A DNA stretch of 64,000 nt from Fundidesulfovibrio putealis DSM 16056 (GCF_000429325.1 NZ_KE386885.1:585958-649957), one strand, 5' to 3'; numbered from the stretch's first letter, positions 44,126 through 52,746 are shown. Notes: generated from the letters alone by a model not told the origin. Numbers and translations: made by a program.

Positions 44126-44704
44126 GTGCTCGACACCCCCACGCTCATCCGCGACAAGTCCTTCGACAGGCACATCCTGACTCAGCTGGAAGGGGTATTC
44201 CTCGTCATTCGCCTGCGCTACGACCATCAGGCCGGGGGCATCTGCGGCGTCTCCGGGCAGCAGGGATCAAGCCCGGACGAACCCTTGAGCTGCTTCATCC
44301 GGTCCACATGCAGCCAGTTCCGCCCGCGCTCCCTGCGGGGGATGGAGCGGACGGCCCTGTCGCTTCCGGTGTATTTGTGCGAGTTCATCCCGGACAGGCC
44401 GTGCGGCTGCCTGGATGGGTGCGAGAAGACCGCGACGCTCAATCTTTCCTTGCGGGGCTGCTTCGTCTTCAGCGTCACGGCCTGCGAGCAGGGGACGCCG
44501 TTGTGGCTGGTGTTCGCCGACCTGGAAGACCAGGCCCCCGTGCCGTCGCGGGTAAGCTGGAGCTGCGCATGGGGAGCGGCGCGCAAAATCCCTGGGCTCG
44601 GGCTGGAGTTTCTGTCGCTCACTGCGGCGCAGGCAGGTCAGCTGACTTCGCTTGGCCTTCGCCCCGAATGCGCGACTCTTGCCCCCGCCGCCCGGGCCGT
44701 GTAG
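44126..44704 (+). CDS. PilZ-domain protein (probable c-di-GMP receptor)
   Basis: The protein has about 192 residues with both PilZ signature parts: RxxxR at 71-75 (RGMER) and NxSxxG at 106-111 (NLSLRG). A closing strand GLGLEFLSLTAAQ follows. A Cys-rich patch (CEFIPDRPCGCLDGC, 85-99) lies between them and is unusual. The start is a GTG at 44126 with no clear ribosome-binding site. It follows cheV by 46 bases, linking c-di-GMP sensing to chemotaxis or motility by position. Its 3' end overlaps the probable tRNA-Ser promoter. Confidence 0.78.
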   Translation: MLDTPTLIRDKSFDRHILTQLEGVFLVIRLRYDHQAGGICGVSGQQGSSPDEPLSCFIRSTCSQFRPRSLRGMERTALSLPVYLCEFIPDRPCGCLDGCEKTATLNLSLRGCFVFSVTACEQGTPLWLVFADLEDQAPVPSRVSWSCAWGAARKIPGLGLEFLSLTAAQAGQLTSLGLRPECATLAPAARAV

Positions 44705-44707
44705 AGA
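44679..44707 (+). promoter_or_regulatory. Candidate promoter of tRNA-Ser
   Basis: TTGCCC (44679-44684), 17 bases, then TAGAGA (44702-44707), 15 bases before the tRNA. It lies within the last codons of the PilZ gene. The -10 match is moderate. Confidence 0.4.
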
Positions 44708-44722
44708 TATTCGCCCGCGCGC

Positions 44723-44812
44723 GGAGGGATGGCCGAGTGGTTTAAGGCGGTGGTCTTGAAAACCATTGACGGGGTGACTCGTCCGGGGGTTCAAATCCCT
44801 CTCCCTCCGCCA
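44723..44812 (+). tRNA. tRNA-Ser (anticodon UGA)
   Basis: The 90-nt class II tRNA has a GGAGGGA acceptor stem (44723-44729) pairing with TCCCTCC (44802-44808), G73 and an encoded CCA (44810-44812). The D arm GGCCGAGTGG, anticodon loop CTTGAAAAC (TGA), long variable arm and T loop GGTTCAAATCC are all regular. The last 17 bases are duplicated at 52633-52649, marking this gene as an integration site that stayed intact after insertion. Confidence 0.97.
44796..44812. repeat. Attachment-site copy within the tRNA-Ser 3' end
   Basis: TCCCTCTCCCTCCGCCA occurs here and again, identically and in the same orientation, at 52633-52649. Direct repeats of a tRNA 3' end are the usual mark left by tyrosine-integrase insertion. 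Confidence 0.75.
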
Positions 44813-45308
44813 CTTTGCGGGTTTTTCGAGTTTTTGACCCAGCAGGCGTACCCAGCACTATACCCAGCATGCTCCCTTAATTCTGACGGCTGCCCGCCCC
44901 CGTTGCTTTTTTTCCTGTCCTGGACTCCCGCGCCGCCTTGGTGACATGTTCCGATCTACGCACCCGACCTAGAGGGGAGAGGAGAGAGGGGAGGCACTAC
45001 CCTGATATGGATCTGGCGACTCGCTAACTTTCGAATCAAAGTTAACGAATGAGTGGATTTGAACGATCATTCGTGTGGGTGAGGATTTCTGCGTGGAGAA
45101 ATCGTTGTTTACCAACTTGCGAAATTTAAGTACTTGACCACTTGCCCTGTGGCCAGTGCTCGAACTTCTGATCATCTAGCGGACTAGCCGCAGAATTAAT
45201 TCCCCTTGAGGGCAGGCTGGTTTTGGAGCAGGAGGGGGCGTAACGTTATCTTGCCTCAGGCCAAAGACTCCAATCCTGTACCAAAGATAGATTCTTATTT
45301 CCGATTTC
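44813..45308. other. 496-bp gap after tRNA-Ser with three ACCCAGCA repeats
   Basis: ACCCAGCA occurs at 44837-44844, 44850-44857 and 44862-44869, spaced 12-13 bases. The spacing and position beside the attachment site resemble integrase arm-binding sites. The rest of the gap is of mixed composition with no supported gene; the short minus-strand frame near 45.0-45.2 kb has no coding character. Confidence 0.5.
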
Positions 45309-46550
45309 ATGCATACCCAAATTAACTCATGCCGTATCTGCGGCGACACTGGCCTGGAGGGACTTCTGTCCCTTGGCGAGCAGTACCTTACCGGGATATT
45401 CCCCAGGGATCCTGACGCCTCTTTGAGTTGTGGCCCTCTGGAACTCGTGCTTTGCAGTGAGTGTGGCCTGGTACAGCTCAGCCATTCCTTTCAGCCCGAA
45501 GAGATGTACGGACAGGGCTACGGCTACCGTTCCAGCCTTAACCGGTCCATGGTGGAGCACCTCAAGGCAAAGATTGAAGGACTCAAGGCTCTCGTCCCAC
45601 TTGTGGTGGACGATTTCGTGCTGGACATCGGCTCTAACGATGGCACTTCCTTGTCCTTCTATGCCCAAGGCGGTCCGACCCTGTGCGGTATGGACCCCTC
45701 GGCGGAAAAATTTCGTCGGCACTACCGTCAGGACATAAGGCTGATAGTGGATTTCTTCTCCGCCTCCCGCTTTCGCCTGGAGTTCGGCCAGGACGCAAGA
45801 CCCAAGATCATAACCTCCATCGCCATGTTCTACGATCTGGAGGACCCTCAGGAGTTCGTCCGCCAGATCAAGGAAATCCTGCATCCCCAGGGTGTCTGGC
45901 ATTTCGAGCAGAGCTACCTGCCCTCAATGCTCGCGTCCAACGCATACGACACCATCTGCCATGAACACCTGGAATATTACGGGCTCAAGCAGATCAAGCG
46001 CATGACCGACCAAGCCGGACTCGAAATCCTTAGCGTACAGCTGAACGACGTCAACGGGGGCAGCTTCGCCGTTACTGTTGCCAATCGGGGCGCAGGGTAC
46101 CCGCGCGACAGGTCCACTATTCTGAAGCTTCTCGAGGCGGAGGAGCGCATGGGAACGCATACCCCAGCCCCTTACGAATCCTTCGCCCAGGCGATACAGG
46201 AACACCGGACTGGGCTTGTAAGCCTGCTTGTCGATCTCAAGGCCCAGGGTAAGACTGTGCTCGGGTATGGGGCGTCAACCAAGGGTAACGTCATCCTGCA
46301 ATACTGTGGGTTGACTCCCGAACTTTTGCCAGCAATCGCCGAGGTCAACGAATCCAAGTTCGGGGCCTACACCCCGGGTACACGCATCCCCATCATCTCC
46401 GAGCATGAAGCCCGGGCCATGAGGCCAGACTACTTTCTGGTCCTGCCCTGGCACTTCAGGAAAAACATCATTGCAAGGGAGCAGGAGTTCTTGGCACAAG
46501 GAGGCAAGTTCATCTTTCCACTGCCGCGCATTGAGATCGTGTCAATATGA
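45309..46550 (+). CDS. C-methyltransferase-like SAM enzyme (TylCIII/NovU type)
   Basis: The 413-residue protein has an N-terminal zinc-binding Cys set (C8, C11 and C49, C52) and the SAM motif DIGSNDGTS at 106-114. Its C-terminal domain contains GYGASTKGNVILQYCGL, the hallmark of sugar C-methyltransferases with Methyltransf_13/14 parts. Such enzymes add a branch methyl group to a keto nucleotide sugar. The next gene, an SDR resembling GDP-mannose dehydratase, could supply that keto sugar; the two overlap as ATGA. It is the first gene of the island. Confidence 0.88.
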   Translation: MHTQINSCRICGDTGLEGLLSLGEQYLTGIFPRDPDASLSCGPLELVLCSECGLVQLSHSFQPEEMYGQGYGYRSSLNRSMVEHLKAKIEGLKALVPLVVDDFVLDIGSNDGTSLSFYAQGGPTLCGMDPSAEKFRRHYRQDIRLIVDFFSASRFRLEFGQDARPKIITSIAMFYDLEDPQEFVRQIKEILHPQGVWHFEQSYLPSMLASNAYDTICHEHLEYYGLKQIKRMTDQAGLEILSVQLNDVNGGSFAVTVANRGAGYPRDRSTILKLLEAEERMGTHTPAPYESFAQAIQEHRTGLVSLLVDLKAQGKTVLGYGASTKGNVILQYCGLTPELLPAIAEVNESKFGAYTPGTRIPIISEHEARAMRPDYFLVLPWHFRKNIIAREQEFLAQGGKFIFPLPRIEIVSI

Positions 46551-47488
46551 AGTGTGCCCTAATCGTGGGTTGCCAGGGCCAGGATGGGAGTCTGCTGCGT
46601 GATTTGTTGATCGGGCGTGATTACGCGGTCACCGGGCTCTCTAGGCAGTCGGTCCACATGCCTGACGGCGGTCAGAGCCCACCTGTGGACGTGGCTGACC
46701 CGTCCGCCGTCGCCGAGACCATCAGGGAAGCACGGCCGGACGAAATCTACTACTTGGCCGCCTTCCATCACTCCTCACAGCAGACTGCGGTCAACGATAC
46801 TCGGGCTACCTGGGCGGCCAGCATGGCGGTTAACGCTTCCGGACCAGTCAACTTCCTGGAGGCTGTCCGCCAACATGCCCCTGACGCCCGCTTCTTCTAT
46901 GCCGGCAGCTGTTTGGCCTATGGCACGCCCGGTGAGACCCCGCAAACGGAAGAAACCTGCTTCAGGCCCGCCTGCGTTTACGGCATATCCAAGGCCACTG
47001 GAGCCCACGCCGTCAGGCACTACCGGGAAAAGCACGGCCTGTTCGCCGTGACCGGTATCCTCTTCAACCACGAGTCGCACCTGAGGCCTGATCATTTCCT
47101 CTCCCGCAAGATAGTCCGCGCGGCCTGGCGCATCATGCGCGGAGAAAAACGGGAATTGCTGCTTGGCGATCTTTCGGCCCGCGCGGACTGGGGCTACGCT
47201 CCGGACTTCGTGGAGGCCTTCTGGGCGACGCTTCAGGCCGAAAACCCGGACGACTACGTGGTGGCCACCGGGAAACTCCATGGCGTGCGCGACTGGGTGG
47301 AAAAAACCTTTGCGCTCGCGGGCCTTGATTGGCAAAACCACGTGCGCGAAGAACCAGGCTTGGCCGTTCGTGGACGCGCGCCATTGGTCGGTGACGCGAC
47401 CCGTATCCGTGAGCGTTGCGGCTGGACCCCCGCGACCGATTTCGACCACATGGTGGAGCTCATGTTCGAGCACGAGGGATGGCACTAG
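46547..47488 (+). CDS. Extended SDR, GDP-mannose 4,6-dehydratase-like
   Basis: The 313-residue protein begins with an unusually GMD-like cofactor motif, GCQGQDGS (8-15), and has S121, Y145 and K149 (YGISK). GMD enzymes convert GDP-mannose to the 4-keto-6-deoxy sugar. The protein is somewhat shorter than typical GMDs (about 350-370), so a related reductase or epimerase is possible. It is coupled by ATGA overlap to the C-methyltransferase-like gene and directly followed by the GT2-methyltransferase fusion, making a plausible branched-deoxysugar route. Confidence 0.85.
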   Translation: MKCALIVGCQGQDGSLLRDLLIGRDYAVTGLSRQSVHMPDGGQSPPVDVADPSAVAETIREARPDEIYYLAAFHHSSQQTAVNDTRATWAASMAVNASGPVNFLEAVRQHAPDARFFYAGSCLAYGTPGETPQTEETCFRPACVYGISKATGAHAVRHYREKHGLFAVTGILFNHESHLRPDHFLSRKIVRAAWRIMRGEKRELLLGDLSARADWGYAPDFVEAFWATLQAENPDDYVVATGKLHGVRDWVEKTFALAGLDWQNHVREEPGLAVRGRAPLVGDATRIRERCGWTPATDFDHMVELMFEHEGWH

Positions 47489-48907
47489 GTGAAACAGATA
47501 CGAATCCTCATTTTCATCCCTACGTACAACGAGTCCGGCAACGTGGAGCGCATGGCCCGAGAACTCGCCGCCCTGAACCTGGACGCGGACATCCTTTTCC
47601 TGGACGACAACTCCCCAGACGGAACGGGCCCGGTGCTGGACGATCTGGCCTGCCGGATCCCGCGCATGTCCGTGGTGCACCGGCAGGGCAAGCAGGGCAT
47701 CGGCTCGGCCCATCAGATGGGCATCGCCCGAGGCTACTCGGGCGGTTACGACGTGTTGGTCACCCTGGACTGCGACTTCACCCACGACCCCAAGGATATT
47801 CCCAGGATGCTCGCCGCGCTCGACGGGTACGACGTGTCCGTGGGGTCCCGCTACATGGAGGCGGGCAGCCTGCCGGGCTGGAACCTCATGCGCCGCGGCC
47901 TTACAAAGTTCGGCCACTTCCTGACCTCGACGCTTCTCGGCTTGCCCCAGGATGCCAGCGGAGCGTTCCGGGCCTACGACCTCCGGCGGGTCCCCCAGGA
48001 ACTCTTCGGGCTGGTCACCTCCAGGAGCTATTCCTTCTTCTTTGAAAGCCTCTTCGTGCTGGTGCGCAATGGCCTGAAGGTCAAGGAAATTCCCATTGTG
48101 CTGCCGGCACGCACATACGGCCACTCCAAGTTGACCCTTACGGAGGCCTTGCGCGGCGGGACCTACCTGCTTCGCCTTTGGTTGGAGAACCTATCCCATC
48201 CGGAGCGTTTCCGACAGGGGCGTCCAGTGGACTGCGTCTTGGAGCAATGTCCGGCCACTGACTGGGACGCCTACTGGGCAAAGAAACAGTCCGCCGGAGC
48301 GCTGGCCTACGAGGTGATCGCGGCCTTATACCGCAAGCTTTTCATCCGGCCGAATCTGGTGAAGGCTCTCGGAGAAAACTTCGGCAAGGACGCCCGGGTC
48401 TTGCACGCTGGCTGCGGCTCAGGCCAGGCGGACAGGGACCTGCATGAACATTTCAGGGTGACGGCAGTGGATATCTCCCTTGAGGCTCTCGCCCTCTACG
48501 GCCGCAACAACCCCCAAGTGCAGGCAGCCCGGCAGGCCGACATCTTCCGCCTCCCTTTCGAGTCCGGAACTTTCGATGGAGTCTTCAATCTGGGAGTCAT
48601 GGAGCATTTCGACGAGGTCCAGATACAGGCGTTGCTCGTGGAATTCAGGCGCGTCCTCAAGCCCGAGGGCAAGATTGTGCTCTTTTGGCCGCATGCCAGG
48701 GCCACGAGTGTGTTTGTGCTTGGCGCGGTGCATTTTGTGATGAACAGGGTGCTCGGCAAAAAGACCCGACTCCATCCGGACGAGATCACCCGCCTGAACG
48801 GCAAGGAACAGGCCAGGAAGTTGTTGGAGCGTGCTGGATGGAAGCTCCTCGACTATCGTTTCGGCTGGCAGGATATGTTCGTGCAGGCGGTGATCGTCGG
48901 CGAGTAA
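47489..48907 (+). CDS. GT2 glycosyltransferase fused to a SAM methyltransferase
   Basis: The 472-residue protein comprises two enzymes in one chain. Residues 1-240 are a DPM1-like GT-A domain (IFIPTYNESGN, LDDNSPDGTG, LDCDFTHDP). Residues about 255-472 are a class I methyltransferase (VLHAGCGSGQADRD, then NLGVMEHF and LKPEGKIVL). The start is GTG at 47489, one base after the SDR stop. No membrane span is present. The fusion implies that one product is both glycosylated and methylated in sequence. The junction lacks a frameshift, so the fusion seems real. Confidence 0.88.
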   Translation: MKQIRILIFIPTYNESGNVERMARELAALNLDADILFLDDNSPDGTGPVLDDLACRIPRMSVVHRQGKQGIGSAHQMGIARGYSGGYDVLVTLDCDFTHDPKDIPRMLAALDGYDVSVGSRYMEAGSLPGWNLMRRGLTKFGHFLTSTLLGLPQDASGAFRAYDLRRVPQELFGLVTSRSYSFFFESLFVLVRNGLKVKEIPIVLPARTYGHSKLTLTEALRGGTYLLRLWLENLSHPERFRQGRPVDCVLEQCPATDWDAYWAKKQSAGALAYEVIAALYRKLFIRPNLVKALGENFGKDARVLHAGCGSGQADRDLHEHFRVTAVDISLEALALYGRNNPQVQAARQADIFRLPFESGTFDGVFNLGVMEHFDEVQIQALLVEFRRVLKPEGKIVLFWPHARATSVFVLGAVHFVMNRVLGKKTRLHPDEITRLNGKEQARKLLERAGWKLLDYRFGWQDMFVQAVIVGE

Positions 48908-49158
48908 GTCTCCATCAGGGTATTGTGAAAATGCACCTGTGCTCCGCAACAGACCTTACTGAGCTGTCGGGCGTGCGGTGCTTCCATCTGTTGACATCCT
49001 GGATTCATATAGCAGTGGTCCATCTTAGCGTGTCTTTGGTCTAAACCGCCGGAGCGCCAGCGCTTTTGTTTAGCGAAATGTCAGCATTTCCATGGCCAGC
49101 CGTGTCCTCCCTTGTGTTTATTATAACATCTTAACTCGATGTATAGGCATTGCGAAAA

Positions 49159-50028
49159 ATGAAAATTACAAAACACGCAGTAAGTTGTTGCATCTGTGGT
49201 TCGCCTGAGTACAGATCTCTCTACGCCGATGAACTGGGAGATTCCAGCCCAGCGGTGGAGTATGATTTTACTGCGGAAACCAGGAAAACATTTGCAATTG
49301 TCTCATGTATTGCGTGTGGGCATATTTATACTAACCCAATGCCAATGATTGACGACGTTTACGCCGAAAGTGAGGATGAAGTTTATCAGTCTACAAGAAA
49401 GCAGCGCATTAAATGCTTCGAGAAAATTTTTGATCTAATCCAGAATTATCACAAGTCTGGAAATTTGTTGGATGTAGGCTGTGCCACGGGCTTGCTTCTG
49501 GATGTAGTCTCGTCAAAGTTCAAAACATATGGAGTCGAGCCTTCAAGATGGTCAAGAGGGGCGTGCAGTAAGAAACACAAGGTTTATTCATCGTTGGAGG
49601 AAGTCGATAACATTCGATTTGATGTCATTACCATGCTTGGGGTTATAGAGCATATCACCGATCCGGATGCCCTCATGAGGATGATTGTAAAGAAGCTTAA
49701 TCCGGGGGGCGTTTTTGTGGTTTACACTGGGGATGTTGAGGCTTTTCTCCCCAGATTGTTAAAGAAGCGTTGGTGGTGGTATCAAGGCATGCACTTACAT
49801 TATTTTTCGCTAAGAACGTTGGTCATGCTTATGAATAAGCATGGTATGAGCATGGTTCACTCTGGAAATATGCCGTTATACTTCGCGATGAGTTCATTGA
49901 GCACGAGCTTGAAACGCTATCCCGTATTACATAGAATGGCGTCACCTTTGTTGGAGTTGCCTATTGTTCGCGACGTTCACCTGCCAATGCCTTTGAGCGG
50001 CGAGATGTTGCTCGTGGCAAGGCGCTAG
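49159..50028 (+). CDS. SAM-dependent methyltransferase with N-terminal Cys motifs (AT-rich)
   Basis: The 289-residue protein has N-terminal zinc-type cysteines (C10, C11, C13 and C50, C53), the SAM motif LDVGCATG (104-111), and MLGVIEHITDPD of the Methyltransf_11/23 type. I start it at ATG 49159; a TTG at 49150 is possible. The DNA is clearly more AT-rich than the left half of the island, and codon use differs (AAA, ATT and TTT preferred), which suggests separate acquisition. It probably methylates a sugar or other small surface moiety. The substrate is unknown. Confidence 0.85.
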   Translation: MKITKHAVSCCICGSPEYRSLYADELGDSSPAVEYDFTAETRKTFAIVSCIACGHIYTNPMPMIDDVYAESEDEVYQSTRKQRIKCFEKIFDLIQNYHKSGNLLDVGCATGLLLDVVSSKFKTYGVEPSRWSRGACSKKHKVYSSLEEVDNIRFDVITMLGVIEHITDPDALMRMIVKKLNPGGVFVVYTGDVEAFLPRLLKKRWWWYQGMHLHYFSLRTLVMLMNKHGMSMVHSGNMPLYFAMSSLSTSLKRYPVLHRMASPLLELPIVRDVHLPMPLSGEMLLVARR

Positions 50029-50113
50029 TAACGATAATGGGAAGTTCATGGTTGATGAGCAACGCTACTCTAGGGCTGGTTAGAATGTTATCTTCTTTGA
50101 CGATGGAGTGGCT

Positions 50114-52492
50114 ATGACTGGAGCCGTTAAGGATCTAGCGGGGGGGGCAAGGGCATGGGAAGGCATATTGTTCAAGGGCGGGGTGGTGCTCGTCGTTTCT
50201 GTTGGTTTTTTCTTGCGGTTTTACCAGCTTGACACGCCAACCCTTTGGTTCGATGAAATGTTCAGCGCGCTTTCGTCGCGCGCCCCCGTAACGTCCCTTT
50301 TGGATTATGCCTACAACTCGGGCTTGCACTCCCCGTACTTTTATTTATTTCTCAAACTCATTTCTGCCGGAGGCAATTCCGATTTCTCTATGCGGTGGCC
50401 TTTGGCAGCTGCAGGAAGCGTCAGCGTCTATCTGGTATATCGCCTCTTCAGGGGTCATGTCGGGTGTGGTCCTGCTCTTGTCGCTGCGGCGTTTATCGCT
50501 GTAAACCCCATACATATTTGGGCTTCTCGTCAGATTCGTCCATATGCTTTCCTTTTTTTGTTTTTCTGTTTGGCTGCGGGTTTTTTATTACGTTTCATTA
50601 TGAATAAGCAGCGTCGGGATTTTTGGGCGTTGCTATTGGCGAACCTTGCCTTTCTTTCGACACATTACACCGCGTTTGTTGTCGTGTTTGTTGAGTGGGT
50701 TGTGATTTTTTCTCTGGCCATGCGCGATTGGAAGTCTATGAGAAAAGGAGTGATCGAGTTCACCGCAGCTTGCTTTCTCGCTGCTATCCCGTCGATACCT
50801 TTTATGTTTGGTTTGTTCTTTAAAAATCAGATGTACGCGGTTGGGCGACAAACTTTCTCGGGTGGTTTTGAAAGAACAGTTCTGTCGGTTTACGAGGTTT
50901 TGTTTCTTTATTTGCCTCAGTTCGTGGTCGTTGCATTGATTTTACTGTCGATAATGGGTGCCGTCACGATCTATAAAGTGAGCAGAAACACATGTTATGC
51001 ATTGATTCTCATGTTCTTTCTGCCGCCAATGATATTCATATCAGTCCGTTTGAATACTCCTGTTTTGCCCGTATACGTTCTTTTTACGGCTCTCCCGTTC
51101 AGCCTAGTTCTTGGTGCAGCCTTTATGACAATGCGCAAGGCTTATGTCGTTGGGGTACTCTCCGGTCTATTCGTGCTCGTATATGGAATTAATTACACAA
51201 AGATTCACCATCATGATTTTTATGACGCAAGCAATTCATTTGCTTCCGCAATCTTTACGACTGGAGATTTCAAGGCTATTGCTCAATCCTTGCCTGCCGT
51301 TGTCGAAGATGACAGTGTTACGTCTGCGTCGGACTCTTTTCTTCATGAGTCAATCTCATGGTACTTGGACCAATTTTCGAAACCAAATCCATTGAGACAT
51401 CAACGAATAGGCATCATTGATCCAGTTGCCCATTACCGTTTTTTGAGCGTTGGTAACAATTTTGGGCACTTTGCTAAAGATATTGGCGATTTCGAAAAGT
51501 TTATGGGGCAGTCTGCAAGAGTTAATTCTGTGGGGGGGGCTAATCTCTATTCTTTTGATATCAAACGAACTCCGATTATAGAATTGAAATCGCTACCAAT
51601 GACAATTGAGTTGCATCCAATTCCCAATGATTTTTATAGGTATGTTTCCCGGCTTGAGGATGTGACACTAAACCCCCACTGGGGCGGCGGTGTCATGGTC
51701 ACAGAAAACAACCGAATTGGAACAGTTGAGTATACCTTCGACAATGTTGAAAACCTTGATGGAGTCTCTTTTCTGGTTTGGTTCAGATATCACAATGTCG
51801 GGCAGGATAACACCCTGGAGTTTCTTTATAGTTTTGATGACGAAGAGTTCATTTCTGGATTTGTGAGCAAGGGCAAGGATGTACGTAACGTTTTCAGCAT
51901 GCCTATTCGTCGTGATACACCCTTCAAAAGGCTGACTTTGCGCTTCATATTAAATTGTACCAAAGTTACACCGCAGGGATTGTTCGTAAACCTTGATACT
52001 TTAACAATGCGCGATTTCAAGCTGGTTGCGTGCACTCCTGCACATGAAAACTATTGTTTTATGAAAATGTCATCATTGACTTTGCCCAGTGGGGTAGAAG
52101 TTATATCAATACCTGGGCAAATTGTCGAAAAAGTATCGGGAATTGTGAATACTTTGGATGATGATTCAGGTTGGAATGTCTATAGATCTGAGAATCCGGA
52201 TGTCCCGGGTATTGTGACCGTAAATCCTGGCAAGTCCGCCACTGGGGCAATATTCTATCCGCGCGTCTCTGGGAAGTCTTCCCAGGTTTTGGTGTACCGA
52301 AAAGTAAATATGCAACGAAAACTTGTCGCGGCCTACCAAGGAATTGACGACAAGTGGACAGATATTTTTCAGCAATGGCCTTTGGATCCCAGTTGCTTTG
52401 TATCTGATGAGGGTACGCTGGAAATTGAGCTTTATAAATCAGAACTATGGCATAAAGACGGAAAGATTTTCTTTAACCTGCCCAAGGATTGA
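50114..52492 (+). CDS. ArnT/GT39-like membrane glycosyltransferase with a large C-terminal domain (AT-rich)
   Basis: The protein has about 792 residues. Roughly the first 420 contain about ten membrane spans with the GT-C acidic motif in PTLWFDEMFSALSSRAP in the first loop. The last ~330 residues are soluble, beta-rich and Asn/Asp-rich, and may be a carbohydrate-binding domain. ATG 50114 has GGAG upstream. It is the last gene of the island and, like the preceding methyltransferase gene, AT-rich. It would transfer a lipid-linked sugar to a periplasmic acceptor; the extra domain may bind that acceptor. Confidence 0.82.
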   Translation: MTGAVKDLAGGARAWEGILFKGGVVLVVSVGFFLRFYQLDTPTLWFDEMFSALSSRAPVTSLLDYAYNSGLHSPYFYLFLKLISAGGNSDFSMRWPLAAAGSVSVYLVYRLFRGHVGCGPALVAAAFIAVNPIHIWASRQIRPYAFLFLFFCLAAGFLLRFIMNKQRRDFWALLLANLAFLSTHYTAFVVVFVEWVVIFSLAMRDWKSMRKGVIEFTAACFLAAIPSIPFMFGLFFKNQMYAVGRQTFSGGFERTVLSVYEVLFLYLPQFVVVALILLSIMGAVTIYKVSRNTCYALILMFFLPPMIFISVRLNTPVLPVYVLFTALPFSLVLGAAFMTMRKAYVVGVLSGLFVLVYGINYTKIHHHDFYDASNSFASAIFTTGDFKAIAQSLPAVVEDDSVTSASDSFLHESISWYLDQFSKPNPLRHQRIGIIDPVAHYRFLSVGNNFGHFAKDIGDFEKFMGQSARVNSVGGANLYSFDIKRTPIIELKSLPMTIELHPIPNDFYRYVSRLEDVTLNPHWGGGVMVTENNRIGTVEYTFDNVENLDGVSFLVWFRYHNVGQDNTLEFLYSFDDEEFISGFVSKGKDVRNVFSMPIRRDTPFKRLTLRFILNCTKVTPQGLFVNLDTLTMRDFKLVACTPAHENYCFMKMSSLTLPSGVEVISIPGQIVEKVSGIVNTLDDDSGWNVYRSENPDVPGIVTVNPGKSATGAIFYPRVSGKSSQVLVYRKVNMQRKLVAAYQGIDDKWTDIFQQWPLDPSCFVSDEGTLEIELYKSELWHKDGKIFFNLPKD

Positions 52493-52545
52493 CATCTCCT
52501 TGAATATACAGATCAATGCTTGGAGTGGCTCATGATGTATTTCTG

Positions 52546-52609
52546 ATAGGGGCTGTCCTAGCTAAGCACCCTAGCATCAGCCAGCGTGCTTAGCTAGGAC
52601 AGCCCCTAT
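52546..52609. repeat. 24-bp perfect inverted repeat at the right end of the island
   Basis: The left arm at 52546-52569 starts ATAGGGGCTGTCC and ends TAGCTAAGCAC. The right arm at 52586-52609 is its exact reverse complement, with a 16-base loop. It lies 54 bases after the last island gene and 24 bases before the attachment repeat. It could be a terminator, the ends of a deleted insertion sequence (arms begin GGGGCTGTCC), or a recombinase site. Confidence 0.7.
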
Positions 52610-52632
52610 TCCCCGGCCTCGGGGCGGACGGC

Positions 52633-52649
52633 TCCCTCTCCCTCCGCCA
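52633..52649. repeat. Attachment-site copy, right island boundary
   Basis: TCCCTCTCCCTCCGCCA is identical to the tRNA-Ser 3' end (44796-44812) and in the same orientation. No other part of a tRNA precedes it, so it is a fragment left by insertion rather than a gene. Confidence 0.75.
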
Positions 52650-52709
52650 AACGACGCTTCAGGGTGATTGCGCCTGAAGCCGTGGGATTGATTCGCGAAC
52701 AAGCAGAAC

Positions 52710-52746
52710 AAAAGCGCCGCTGGTATTGTCCAGGGGCGCTTTTTCG
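52710..52746 (+). terminator. Rho-independent terminator right of the island
   Basis: AAAAGCGCC (52710-52718) pairs with GGCGCTTTT (52735-52743), followed by further T residues. It lies 61 bases past the right attachment copy, so it may be the original terminator of tRNA-Ser before the island came in. An additional hairpin (CTTCAGG/CCTGAAG) precedes it near 52658-52681. Confidence 0.75.

Larger units (their letters stand above)
44796..52649 (+). mobile_element. Genomic island inserted at tRNA-Ser, carrying glycan/methyl modification genes
   Basis: The 7.9-kb segment lies between the tRNA-Ser 3' end and its 17-bp duplicate. All five genes point right, away from the tRNA. The left three genes are fairly GC-rich. 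From about 48.9 kb on the DNA turns markedly AT-rich with different codon use (methyltransferase at 49159 and membrane protein at 50114), so the cargo looks assembled from more than one source. No integrase, transposase or toxin-antitoxin gene remains; three short ACCCAGCA repeats sit next to the tRNA. The island is presumably now immobile or mobilised in trans. Confidence 0.7.

Noticed and set aside
44969-45175. 68-codon minus-strand frame in the gap after tRNA-Ser
   Set aside because: No ribosome-binding site or coding pattern. The stretch is better explained as island edge sequence.
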